A stretch of 64,000 nucleotides of DNA from Pseudoxanthomonas suwonensis (GCA_003240695.1 QFNC01000001.1:62001-126000), one strand, 5' to 3'; positions 40,100 to 45,969 are shown, counted from the first letter of the stretch. Numbers and translations: made by a program. Notes: generated from the sequence alone by a model not told the origin.

Positions 40100-41103
40100 C
40101 TCAAAAGACCGAATGCTGTCGCAGCCACTCGCGCCACCTGCCCATTTCCAAGGGCTTTAATTCTGTCCACCCGATGGGCCACCCCATGAGCCACTCGACC
40201 CACGTCGGGTTCAGCCGGCCAATCTCGCCGGATTCCGCCGCTTCGCGCTCGATCGTGTAATCGATCCGTTCGTTCGTGTCCGCCCGGTTGTGATTCTTCG
40301 ACCATCCTTTGTGCGCTGTCGCTGTCGGAGTCGGGAAATGCAAGACTGCCGCTGGCAGGCCATTGCGCGGGTCGTTCGCTATCGCGCCGCGCTTCTCCGC
40401 GTCGTTCGCCCTGGGCGTCGGCCACTTCGCAACCCAGTCGTTGAGGTTGCGCCCCCCGTGCTTTGTCCCGTATCGACCCACGCGATTCGCGTTGCCCTTC
40501 TGCACATCGTGGGCCTGCGGCGTCGGCCATTTCAGAACCTGCGCGCTCAATTTCGGTTCGCCTCGGCTGTTCCATTTCCCGTCCTTTCGGTTCGCGGCAT
40601 CGTAAGCCACGGGTGTTTGCCACAATCCAGATGCGTTTCCGTTCGTGGTGGGCACCGCAGTCGTCTGCTCCCAACACGCCCCATCGCGCATCCATCCCCA
40701 TCTCGGCCAGGTCTCCGAGAACTCGGTGAAGCCCCCGAGAAGTGAGCGCTGGTGAGTTCTCCACGAATGCGAATCGTGGTCGTACTTCGCAAATGATCCT
40801 TGCCATTTGTCCCCACAATCCGCTGCGCTCGCCGTCGATTCCTGCGCCCTTGCCTGCGGTGCTGATGTCCTGGCAAGGAAAGCCTCCCGATACCACGTCA
40901 ACAAGTCCTCGCCACGGCCTTCCGTCAAAACTGCACACGTCAGACCAAATCGGGAAAGGGTCGAGGCATCCATCGGCTTGTCGTTGCGCCAGAACTTGTG
41001 CTGCGTAGGCATCACGTTCAACTGCGCACACGGTTCGCCATCCAAGGAGTTTTCCTCCAAGAATGCCGCCACCAGCGCCTGCGAATAGAGCCAACTCACG
41101 CAA
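40066..41103 (-). CDS. DNA cytosine-5 methyltransferase (cassette 8)
   Basis: The 345-residue product has the C5-methylase motifs in order: I 'LALFAGAGGG' (residues 4-13), IV 'GGFPCQDIS' with nucleophile Cys77, VI 'ENSPAL' (115-120), VIII 'HERKRIWIVA' and X 'IKALGNGQVARVAATAFG'. The target-recognition region is low-complexity, with repeated 'ADAxG' units. The start is taken as TTG at 41103, six bases after a TTGGAG ribosome site like those of other cassettes; an in-frame TTG at 41115 is possible. It could protect phage DNA from restriction. About 900 bases are overlapped by a second ORF on the same strand. Confidence 0.88.
   Translation of the reverse strand: MRELALFAGAGGGILGGKLLGWRTVCAVERDAYAAQVLAQRQADGCLDPFPIWSDVCSFDGRPWRGLVDVVSGGFPCQDISTAGKGAGIDGERSGLWGQMARIICEVRPRFAFVENSPALTSRGLHRVLGDLAEMGMDARWGVLGADDCGAHHERKRIWIVANTRGLRCREPKGREMEQPRRTEIERAGSEMADAAGPRCAEGQRESRGSIRDKARGAQPQRLGCEVADAQGERRGEARRDSERPAQWPASGSLAFPDSDSDSAQRMVEESQPGGHERTDRLHDRARSGGIRRDWPAEPDVGRVAHGVAHRVDRIKALGNGQVARVAATAFGLLRSNTSVNARRL
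40101..41012 (-). CDS. ORF overprinted on the cytosine methylase, WPTP repeats
   Basis: In another frame of the same strand, a 303-codon ORF starts 'MPTQHKFWRNDKPMDASTL' and contains 'EFSETWPRWGWMRDGACWE', several 'WPTPxAxD' repeats and ends 'LNPTWVEWLMGWPIGWTEL'. I recognise this pattern from widespread uncharacterised phage and bacterial proteins. Each WPTP repeat is the shifted reading of a methylase 'ADA(x)G' repeat. Either both frames are used, or one conserved frame imprints the other. The stop falls one base outside attC 3, the normal position for a cassette gene. No separate ribosome site is clear. Confidence 0.4.
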   Translation of the reverse strand: MPTQHKFWRNDKPMDASTLSRFGLTCAVLTEGRGEDLLTWYREAFLARTSAPQARAQESTASAADCGDKWQGSFAKYDHDSHSWRTHQRSLLGGFTEFSETWPRWGWMRDGACWEQTTAVPTTNGNASGLWQTPVAYDAANRKDGKWNSRGEPKLSAQVLKWPTPQAHDVQKGNANRVGRYGTKHGGRNLNDWVAKWPTPRANDAEKRGAIANDPRNGLPAAVLHFPTPTATAHKGWSKNHNRADTNERIDYTIEREAAESGEIGRLNPTWVEWLMGWPIGWTELKPLEMGRWREWLRQHSVF

Positions 41104-41123
41104 TTCAATCTCCAAGTGTTGAG

Positions 41124-41183
41124 GTCTAACAACGCGTTGCAGCCGATGCCGCTTCGCGTCACGGCTGAACTTTGGTGTTGGGC
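41124..41183 (-). repeat. attC site 4 (60 bp)
   Basis: The boxes are GTCTAAC and GTTGGGC. The arms are CAGCCG and CGGCTG with the apex CCGCTTCGCG. It closely resembles attC 10 in its arms. It separates cassettes 7 and 8. Confidence 0.88.
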
Positions 41184-41440
41184 CTCACTATTGAAGCGAC
41201 GATTCTTTTCGCGAGGTCGGCCGCCTCATCAAGCGTATACGCGCCGAGAGAGACCTCCTGAGCAAACACAAAAAGTCTTGGAGCAGCGGCGATCACCTCT
41301 GCGTCGCGCTCGCTACATACGGCAACGTAGTCAATTGGCCCGCCCTCAATCCCGATCACGTAGTCTGCATTGACGGCATTCGGGAGCGCGTGCGGGTCGC
41401 GTTGCGCAATCCACGGCCCCGGTGTGTGTTGTGCTTTCAT
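41159..41440 (-). CDS. Phage-type hypothetical protein (cassette 7)
   Basis: The 93-residue product begins 'MKAQHTPGPWIAQRD' and contains 'SERDAEVIAAAPRLFVFA', the HTPGPW...(A)AAP arrangement common in small phage proteins of unknown role. It starts immediately after a GGAGG ribosome site. The frame reads into attC 4, which supplies its last residues ('RPNTKVQP'). Confidence 0.65.
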   Translation of the reverse strand: MKAQHTPGPWIAQRDPHALPNAVNADYVIGIEGGPIDYVAVCSERDAEVIAAAPRLFVFAQEVSLGAYTLDEAADLAKRIVASIVRPNTKVQP

Positions 41441-41460
41441 TTCATCCTCCGTAGTGTGAG

Positions 41461-41520
41461 GCCCAACATTTCATTCAAGCCGACGCCGCTTCGCGGCGCG
41501 GCTTAACTCAGGTGTTAGGC
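41461..41520 (-). repeat. attC site 5 (60 bp)
   Basis: The boxes are GCCCAAC and GTTAGGC. The arms are AAGCCGACGCCGC and GCGGCGCGGCTT around a TTC apex. The stop codon of cassette 6 (TAA) is part of the GTTAGGC box. The half-site at 43665-43700 shares its arm almost exactly. Confidence 0.9.
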
Positions 41521-41841
41521 GGCGCGCAGCGCAGCGTCATGCTCTTTGACAAGATCCTTAAATGGCCGGTCGCCCAGCGCCTGGCGGATCTGCAAAACAA
41601 TGTCCCGGAAGGCGTCGGCCTCGCGGTTGAAGTAGCTGCTGTACTCCATGAAATATTTGTCCGCTTCGTGATCTTCAGGAAGTCCAAGCAGCTTGCGCAG
41701 CACGCGCACGTCCAGCGAGTGCAGGCCCCACCTGTACCAATAGATCATCCCGCGCTGCCGGCGGATTGGCTTGCCGTCGAAATCGCCAATTCCAGGGCCT
41801 TCCGGGATGCACTTGTTGTCCGCGAAACTTGCAACTAGCAT
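41515..41841 (-). CDS. Hypothetical protein (cassette 6)
   Basis: The 108-residue soluble product has an N-terminal segment with several aromatic residues ('MIYWYRWGLHSLDVRVLRK') and an acidic, mostly helical second half ('FNREADAFRDIVLQIRQAL'). I do not recognise a family. It starts after GGAGAAAGACG and its stop codon is formed by the attC 5 box. Nothing indicates its role beyond its place in the phage early operon. Confidence 0.55.
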   Translation of the reverse strand: MLVASFADNKCIPEGPGIGDFDGKPIRRQRGMIYWYRWGLHSLDVRVLRKLLGLPEDHEADKYFMEYSSYFNREADAFRDIVLQIRQALGDRPFKDLVKEHDAALRAA

Positions 41842-41869
41842 CGTCTTTCTCCAGTTTGGTGGCGTCGCC

Positions 41870-41986
41870 GCCTAACAACTCGTTCAAGCCGAGCCCGCAT
41901 CTCGGCTTCGTGATAGTTCCGGCCAGACCATTCTCCCGGCGTCGGCAAAATGGTCGCTGCGGGCCGGCTTAACTCAGGCGTTAGGC
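41870..41986 (-). repeat. attC site 6 (117 bp)
   Basis: The boxes are GCCTAAC and GTTAGGC. The central region matches attC 2 almost base for base ('GTGATAGTTCCGGCCAGACC', 'GTCGGCAAAATGGTCGC'), so the two probably derive from one source array or a duplication. Confidence 0.85.
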
Positions 41987-42220
41987 GGCAATCGCTTCTT
42001 CGCAGAACTTCATGTGCCCGGTGGCGTGTTGCTCGCACATGAATTGCCGCTCCCATTCGTTCGCCTTCGGATGCAGCATGTCGCATGCTTCGTGGCTGGG
42101 GTGACATAGCTCGCCACTCCAACCATCCGCCGCGCACTCACCGCAGTATTCTGTGCCGTCATGCGCAACAGCAATCTCGTCGCGCCCGTGGGTTTCGCAG
42201 AATTGTTTGCAATCGCACAT
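41981..42220 (-). CDS. Cys/His-rich small protein (cassette 5)
   Basis: The 79-residue product has many metal-ligand residues: 'MCDCKQFCETHGRDE', 'YCGECAADGWSGELCHPSHEACDMLH' (abbreviated pattern CxxC...CHxxxxxC) and 'CEQHATGHMKFCEE'. This suggests one or two zinc sites in a small nucleic-acid or protein adaptor. It starts after a GGAGCAACGAAC leader. The family is unknown to me. Confidence 0.55.
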   Translation of the reverse strand: MCDCKQFCETHGRDEIAVAHDGTEYCGECAADGWSGELCHPSHEACDMLHPKANEWERQFMCEQHATGHMKFCEEAIAA

Positions 42221-42244
42221 GTTCGTTGCTCCGTTGTTGTTGCC

Positions 42245-42304
42245 GCCTAACAAGGCGTTCAAGCCGAAGCCACTTCGTGGCTCGGCTTAACCTGGGTGTT
42301 ATGC
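42245..42304 (-). repeat. attC site 7 (60 bp)
   Basis: The boxes are GCCTAAC and GTTATGC. The arms are AAGCCGAAGCCAC and GTGGCTCGGCTT around a TTC apex. The GTTATGC box is paired in sequence by GCATAAC at the start of attC 8, as expected for a cassette moved as one unit. Confidence 0.88.
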
Positions 42305-42526
42305 CTCAAACCGCAGGCCTCGCATTTCCTTGACGCCTTGATACAGTTGCTTGCACTGGTCGCATGTCACCGCCTCGTTACGCAAGCAGTTCTCTGCCCC
42401 GTATTGCCCAACAGCAGGATCATTGCCATCCATGCCGCACAGGGTCGCGTAATCACTGCCACCCGGATGCGGAACATGAATTTGTCGGCCTTCGTCGGTA
42501 ATGATGGCAACTGGCAAGGTCTTCAT
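42299..42526 (-). CDS. Small Cys-containing hypothetical protein (cassette 4)
   Basis: The 75-residue product ('MKTLPVAIITDEGRQIHVPH') contains 'YATLCGMDGNDP', 'ENCLRNEAVTCDQCKQLYQ' with a CxxC, and an acidic end. The order suggests a small zinc-binding phage protein. The start at 42526 follows a TTGGAGCGCG leader; the frame is open eight codons further. Function is unknown. Confidence 0.55.
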   Translation of the reverse strand: MKTLPVAIITDEGRQIHVPHPGGSDYATLCGMDGNDPAVGQYGAENCLRNEAVTCDQCKQLYQGVKEMRGLRFEA

Positions 42527-42546
42527 TCGCGCTCCAAGTATTTGAG

Positions 42547-42634
42547 GCATAACAATTCGCTCAACCCGACGCCGCTTCGGGTTCGCGGTGAAATCAAGCG
42601 CCAGCGGCGGCGCGGGTTAGCTTAGGTGTTAGAC
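42547..42634 (-). repeat. attC site 8 (88 bp)
   Basis: The boxes are GCATAAC and GTTAGAC. The central region contains 'CGGGTTCGCGGTGAA' and 'GCGGCGCGGGTTAGCT', shared with attC 9. The end of cassette 3 lies in the right box. Confidence 0.85.
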
Positions 42635-42976
42635 CGCCAGTTCTTCGACATCGAACAGCGTCGCGTCGAGGTCCGGAGTTTCGTGGTCGATGATCTTGAT
42701 TCCGATGCTGTCTTTGTCCGGCCAGCCTTCTTGCTCGCTCAAGACCTCAACAGCTCCGCCTTCGGAGTAGCCGTCCATCAAGTAGCCCAGCAACTGGACC
42801 GCTGCACGTCTCGCAACTGCCTGAAATACGTCATCGTCGGAAGCATACAGAACGTCCGCAGCGCGGGACCAAAAGCCGTTCACCTCGGCGGCGTACTCGG
42901 CTGTCATCTTCGTGGTGTCAATCTCCAGCGTGATGCTGGTATCCATGCCGCTTGTCAGGATGTATCGCTTTTTCAT
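42629..42976 (-). CDS. DUF2528-like protein (cassette 3)
   Basis: The 115-residue product starts 'MKKRYILTSGMDTSITLEID' and includes 'MTAEYAAEVNGFWSRAADVL' and 'GYSEGGAVEVLSEQEGWPD', the layout of DUF2528 proteins found in phages and plasmids of pseudomonads and xanthomonads. It is acidic and soluble. The start follows TTGGAGTAACCC. Its stop TAA is part of the attC 8 box. Function is unknown. Confidence 0.65.
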   Translation of the reverse strand: MKKRYILTSGMDTSITLEIDTTKMTAEYAAEVNGFWSRAADVLYASDDDVFQAVARRAAVQLLGYLMDGYSEGGAVEVLSEQEGWPDKDSIGIKIIDHETPDLDATLFDVEELAV

Positions 42977-43000
42977 GGGTTACTCCAAGTGAGTTTCGCG

Positions 43001-43088
43001 GTCTAACAATTCGTCCAAGCCGACACCGCTTCGGGTTCGCGGTGAAGTCACGCGCTCACTGCGGCGCGGGTTAGCTCAGGCGTTAGGG
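43001..43088 (-). repeat. attC site 9 (88 bp)
   Basis: The boxes are GTCTAAC and GTTAGGG. The central part is closely related to attC 8 ('CGGGTTCGCGGTGAA'). GTTAGGG is matched by CCCTAAC at the start of attC 10, consistent with movement as a cassette. Confidence 0.85.
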
Positions 43089-43334
43089 CGCATCTCGCAC
43101 GTCCAGCTCGCCCCAGCGCGACGCGCCAAGGTCAATCCCGACGCATCGAGCCGCGTCCAAGATTCCTGCTTCTGCGTGCTGCGCCGGACCCATGATGACG
43201 TCGCCCTTGTATGGGTCCAGGGGCAGCCCGGCCTGCTTCCGGACGTTTCTGATTGCATAGCGCAACGCCAGAGCGGCGCCCTCTAGCGCGTCAACGGAAA
43301 CGGTCAGTGACTTCGTTGGTGCGTGGTACTTCAT
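43083..43334 (-). CDS. Phage-type hypothetical protein (cassette 2)
   Basis: The 83-residue product starts 'MKYHAPTKSLTVSVDALEGA' after an excellent GGAGGAAGC ribosome site, then has a helical middle ('ALRYAIRNVRKQAGLP') and a segment 'GDVIMGPAQHAEAGILDAA'. The general layout recalls small lambdoid Nin-region proteins, but I cannot place it in a named family. The stop overlaps the attC 9 box. Confidence 0.6.
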   Translation of the reverse strand: MKYHAPTKSLTVSVDALEGAALALRYAIRNVRKQAGLPLDPYKGDVIMGPAQHAEAGILDAARCVGIDLGASRWGELDVRDAP

Positions 43335-43355
43335 GCTTCCTCCGTTGGTGCTGCG

Positions 43356-43415
43356 CCCTAACAACGCGTTGCAGCCGATGCCGCTTCGCGTCACGGCTGA
43401 ACTTGATCGTTAGGT
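43356..43415 (-). repeat. attC site 10 (60 bp)
   Basis: The boxes are CCCTAAC and GTTAGGT. The arms are CAGCCG and CGGCTG with the apex CCGCTTCGCG. It is almost the same as attC 4 over the arms. It separates cassettes 1 and 2. Confidence 0.88.
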
Positions 43416-43651
43416 TGCTTGCTCTTCAGCCGGGCAAGCTCCGTCCTGGCCTTCCAGAGTGATTCCAGCACCGCGTACATAGTCATGGCGCAATGCTCGG
43501 GCTCATCGGTGAACATCGGGTATTCCTTACCGCTGGCAAGACGATCGGCCATGATGTGCAGGTGCCGGCTGCTAGGGCAGGTGTTATCCGGGAACTTGCG
43601 CGCTCGATTCACGCGGCGGCGCAGGTTCGGGATTCTCCAGCTTGGGTGCAT
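43391..43651 (-). CDS. Hypothetical protein (cassette 1)
   Basis: The 86-residue product has an Arg-rich N-terminus ('MHPSWRIPNLRRRVNRARKF') and a helical C-terminal half ('MYAVLESLWKARTELARLKS'). It starts 9 bases after a GCGGAG ribosome site and 14 bases after the right half attC. Its last residues ('NDQVQP') are read through attC 10. The family is unknown. Confidence 0.55.
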   Translation of the reverse strand: MHPSWRIPNLRRRVNRARKFPDNTCPSSRHLHIMADRLASGKEYPMFTDEPEHCAMTMYAVLESLWKARTELARLKSKQPNDQVQP

Positions 43652-43664
43652 GACGTACTCCGCA

Positions 43665-43700
43665 ACCTAACAATTCATTCAAGCCGACGCCGCTTCGCTC
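43665..43700 (-). repeat. Right half attC fused to a phage gene
   Basis: The ACCTAAC box and arm AAGCCGACGCCGCTTCGC match the half of attC 5 that adjoins the next cassette. The other half is missing: the sequence instead continues as the coding end of the DUF5664 gene. It marks the promoter-proximal end of the array. Confidence 0.75.
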
Positions 43701-44014
43701 ATGTTCTCGCTCCGGTGCTGCCTTAGCATCAGCTCCAGCCTTGCCAGCGCATTCCACGCAACCTGCGCATCATGCTGCTCGATGCCTTCGCGCACCGCAT
43801 GCCGAAACATGGCATCGGTGTAGCGCGCAACACCGTCCGGAACCTGCATCCAGCCGTTTTCGGAGTACTTGGCTGCACCATAGGCACCGACCTCCGCAAC
43901 GGCAAGGATTGCCCGCGGCATCCCCTGCAAGATCAGCCGCACCGGCTCCTTCCCGGCATCAAGCTTCGCGCCTGGCTGGTGCTGGTCGATGCCGTTCGGA
44001 TCGCGCTGCATCAT
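43679..44014 (-). CDS. DUF5664 (dATP/dGTP diphosphohydrolase-like) protein
   Basis: The 111-residue product has 'GAKLDAGKEPVRLILQGMPRA' (shortened), 'VGAYGAAKYSENGWMQVPDG' and 'RYTDAMFRHAVREG', the DUF5664 pattern of phage HD-like nucleotide hydrolases that alter dNTP pools. The start overlaps the stop of the upstream gene (ATGA). The last six residues (SEAASA) and the stop come from attC sequence, so the original 3' end was replaced when the array was joined. Whether activity survives is unknown, but the core motifs are intact. Confidence 0.75.
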   Translation of the reverse strand: MMQRDPNGIDQHQPGAKLDAGKEPVRLILQGMPRAILAVAEVGAYGAAKYSENGWMQVPDGVARYTDAMFRHAVREGIEQHDAQVAWNALARLELMLRQHRSENMSEAASA

Positions 44015-44538
44015 ACCCATGTCCTTTTCAGCTCGCGGGACATGATGCGTTTCCAGTCGGTCTCGACCTTCATCACCTTGCCGCCTGCCGCCAGGAAAGC
44101 CGCAATGTCGTCGTTGATGCCGTCCCTGATAGCGGTCTTGTCGTGCGTCAGCGCGGCCACTGCAGAAGGCTTCAGTGCGCTGGCCACGGGGATGGTTCGC
44201 GTCACGCTGTTCAACTTGCTGCCAGTCACATGCGATTCCTTCGGCGGCTTCGCCTTCGCTGTGCACTTCAGGACGCGTTTGCGTGCATTAATGAGACTGG
44301 AAACCTGTCGTCTGTCGGTATTGATCGTGTCTGTTGCGAAATACCGGTAACCGCGGTCACCATCGCGTTTGATGCGGGTGGCCTTGCCGGCTTTCATCAG
44401 CTCGAACAGCATCGTGCTGACGGTTTCGCTGCTCGTGTCATGCCCGATTTGGCCACGCACGCTGGCAACGGTGCAACCGTCCGATGCCGCCATCAGGCAT
44501 GCCCGGATCTCACCCATGATGCTGTTCCCGCGCTTCAT
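44011..44538 (-). CDS. Winged-helix phage protein
   Basis: The 175-residue product has an N-terminal winged-helix-like segment ('IRACLMAASDGCTVASVRGQ', 'ETVSTMLFELMKAGKATRI', 'RDGDRGYRYFAT') and a C-terminal part with 'DGINDDIAAFLAAGGKVMKV', a tail seen in phage replication or regulatory proteins. It is probably DNA-binding. Both ends overlap neighbouring genes by four bases (ATGA), so it is translated as part of the leftward operon. Confidence 0.65.
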   Translation of the reverse strand: MKRGNSIMGEIRACLMAASDGCTVASVRGQIGHDTSSETVSTMLFELMKAGKATRIKRDGDRGYRYFATDTINTDRRQVSSLINARKRVLKCTAKAKPPKESHVTGSKLNSVTRTIPVASALKPSAVAALTHDKTAIRDGINDDIAAFLAAGGKVMKVETDWKRIMSRELKRTWV

Positions 44539-44807
44539 GCCGCTGCCTCCTGTGGGAAAGTGTCCTGCTGCAGTTCCGCCGCCGCCTGCAGGCCTTCGTC
44601 GGTCAGGTATGCGTACTCCGGGCAGAACGGATCGTCGAACAGCACCAGGCCGTCGCGCAGCAGTTTCAGCATCAGGCGGGTGGTAAACCCTTGCCGGTTG
44701 GTCGGCCAGTGCTGCGGTGCCCAGCCAATTTTGCGGCGCATCAGGTAGCCGTCATCGGATTCCAGGAAGGCCAGCAATGCCTTCTGCTTCATCGGTGTCA
44801 CGGTCAT
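44535..44807 (-). CDS. Small phage helix-turn-helix-like protein
   Basis: The 90-residue product ('MTVTPMKQKALLAFLESDDGY', 'GFTTRLMLKLLRDGLVLFDD', 'LTDEGLQAAAEL') has the pattern of a single winged helix: helix, recognition helix and wing, then a 'TDEG' cap. Its stop overlaps the start of the next gene. It may act with the longer winged-helix protein encoded downstream. Confidence 0.6.
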   Translation of the reverse strand: MTVTPMKQKALLAFLESDDGYLMRRKIGWAPQHWPTNRQGFTTRLMLKLLRDGLVLFDDPFCPEYAYLTDEGLQAAAELQQDTFPQEAAA

Positions 44808-44817
44808 GTGTGCTCTC

Positions 44818-45099
44818 TCAGGCGGCCCGTTGCATGGCGCTCAGGCGCTGCTGGGCGATGGATGTGATGGGGATGCGGTGCTGCGTGTGTTCGTCGCGCC
44901 AGCGCGATTCGGCCAGCGCACGGCTGGCGCATGGCACGGTGGCGGTGCCGCAGCGGTGGCACTCCACGTGCCACCAGGTGCTGGCCCGGAATGCGATGGC
45001 GGCGCCGGCCGGCCGGCCACGGGCTTCCACCAACCGAGGCTCGTGTCCGGGCAGGCACAGCGGCACGTCTGCAGGCAGTGTGTGGCCGATCAGAAGCAT
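44818..45099 (-). CDS. Phage hypothetical protein with CxxC
   Basis: The 93-residue product ('MLLIGHTLPADVPLCLPGHE') contains 'WWHVECHRCGTATVPCASRA', with CxxC and a further Cys, suggesting a zinc knuckle, and a C-terminal helix ('ITSIAQQRLSAMQRAA'). The frame is open upstream, but the ATG at 45099 sits in the end of the preceding gene, a spacing used throughout this operon. Function is unknown. Confidence 0.55.
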   Translation of the reverse strand: MLLIGHTLPADVPLCLPGHEPRLVEARGRPAGAAIAFRASTWWHVECHRCGTATVPCASRALAESRWRDEHTQHRIPITSIAQQRLSAMQRAA

Positions 45100-45320
45100 G
45101 CCGACAGCCCCACGGCGGCACCGGCAAGGCCGGTCAGGATCAGGCTCACGACGCAGGCGGCCACGATGCCGCGCTTGTCGCGGTCGTCCAGCTGGTCCGA
45201 TTCGGTGCCGCGCAGTCGGTCGATGATCAGCAGCGCGTCCATGTGCCCGCTGGCCCCCAGCGTGGCCAGCAGGTGGTCGTAGTAGGCGGCCTTCATGGCT
45301 GTGTTGGTGCGGCTGCTCAT
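45090..45320 (-). CDS. Small membrane protein
   Basis: The 76-residue product ('MSSRTNTAMKAAYYDHLLAT') ends in one strongly hydrophobic helix ('GIVAACVVSLILTGLAGAAV') and would be tail-anchored in the inner membrane. The start overlaps the stop of the upstream gene (ATGA). It is located in the early operon, where lambdoid phages often encode small membrane proteins; the role is unknown. Confidence 0.55.
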   Translation of the reverse strand: MSSRTNTAMKAAYYDHLLATLGASGHMDALLIIDRLRGTESDQLDDRDKRGIVAACVVSLILTGLAGAAVGLSACF

Positions 45321-45547
45321 GCAGCACCGCCACACGGCCCTGCGGCCACGCCTTCCAGCCGGCTGCGCTGCAGCTGCCACACGCAGCGCATGCCGTTGCC
45401 GCCGGCCTGCAGTTCGTCCTTCACCTGCTGGATGCAGGCGCTGCGCGCCGGCGGAGCGGGGTGCCTGGCGTGCTGGTGCAGCATGCTGGCGAAAGGGCGG
45501 AACGGGATCACGTTGCTGATGCTGGGCGCGTTGCTGATGCTGGGCAT
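45317..45547 (-). CDS. Small phage protein
   Basis: The 76-residue product has a 'MPSISNAPSISNVIPFRPF' start with a short internal duplication (SISN), then a basic Cys-containing part ('CIQQVKDELQAGGNGMRCVW'). I do not recognise a family. Its start lies one base after the stop of the first operon gene, and its end overlaps the next start, so it is embedded in the translationally coupled leftward operon. Confidence 0.5.
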   Translation of the reverse strand: MPSISNAPSISNVIPFRPFASMLHQHARHPAPPARSACIQQVKDELQAGGNGMRCVWQLQRSRLEGVAAGPCGGAA

Positions 45548-45548
45548 G

Positions 45549-45755
45549 TCAGCGGCACTCCTGCAGCAGTTCCCATGCGCGGGCGTCGGCCTGGATGGCC
45601 TCGCGCAGCATGCGGGCAGTGCGGCCGTTGGCCGACGCGCTGCGCTCTGCTGCCGCGGTGCGGCGCTGCAGGCGGGCTTGGTGGTGGTCGCGGCCGCTGA
45701 TGCAGAGCAGGGCGCGAATGCCGGCGTGGGGCAGTGGATCGGTCAGCTGGAACAT
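45549..45755 (-). CDS. First gene of the leftward early operon
   Basis: The 68-residue product ('MFQLTDPLPHAGIRALLCIS') has a basic, helical C-terminal half ('RTARMLREAIQADARAWELL'). It is the first ORF downstream of PL, the position of N in lambda, but it has no Arg-rich N-peptide motif, and I would not call it an antiterminator. About 120 bases of leader separate it from the promoter. Confidence 0.5.
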   Translation of the reverse strand: MFQLTDPLPHAGIRALLCISGRDHHQARLQRRTAAAERSASANGRTARMLREAIQADARAWELLQECR

Positions 45756-45876
45756 CGTGGCCTCCAGTAGGTGTGGATGGCACCGGCCGGGAAGTGGGGA
45801 GGTCTTCCCGGCCGGCCCGCCTGGCGGGTGGGGCCGAACCAGGTGGTTGCCGTGCCAGTGGGGACTGGCGAATCAG

Positions 45877-45908
45877 ATATTACGCACAATGCTTCATATG
45901 TCAAGCAT
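45877..45908 (-). promoter_or_regulatory. Leftward early promoter PL with repressor operator OL
   Basis: On the minus strand TTGACA (45899-45904) and TAATAT (45877-45882) are 16 bases apart, a near-perfect promoter. It overlaps an inverted repeat with half-sites ATGCTTCAT and, reversed, ATGCTTGAC (45889-45908). The second half-site occurs twice more between CI and Cro. The remaining 45756-45969 interval holds the leader and the start region of the rightward DUF5131 gene. Confidence 0.8.
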
Positions 45909-45969
45909 CAAGATGAATTATTTTGCTAGGATGCTTCCGCGCCGCTCCGGCGCATGGGACACTGCACGC

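Larger units (their letters stand above)
38840..43700 (-). mobile_element. Integron-like gene cassette array (no integrase)
   Basis: Eleven small minus-strand genes are separated by ten complete attC sites, all in one orientation. Each site has a left box of the type (G/A)YCTAAC or close variant, a right box GTTRGRY or close variant, inner arms AAGCCG/CGGCTT and a CGCTTCGCG-type apex. Most cassette genes have a GGAG-type ribosome site and start within about 10-40 bases of the preceding attC. A half-site lies at each end (38840 and 43665). No intI gene is in the window, so this is a CALIN-type array embedded in the leftward early operon of the prophage. Confidence 0.9.

Noticed and set aside
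39360..43420. Regularly spaced palindromic repeats as a possible CRISPR array
   Set aside because: The units are 60-117 bases, vary in sequence, are separated by coding sequence and have attC box-arm structure; no cas genes are nearby.
45549..45755. First leftward gene as an N-type antiterminator
   Set aside because: The position fits, but there is no Arg-rich N-terminal motif and no recognisable boxB/nut sequence was found in the leader.
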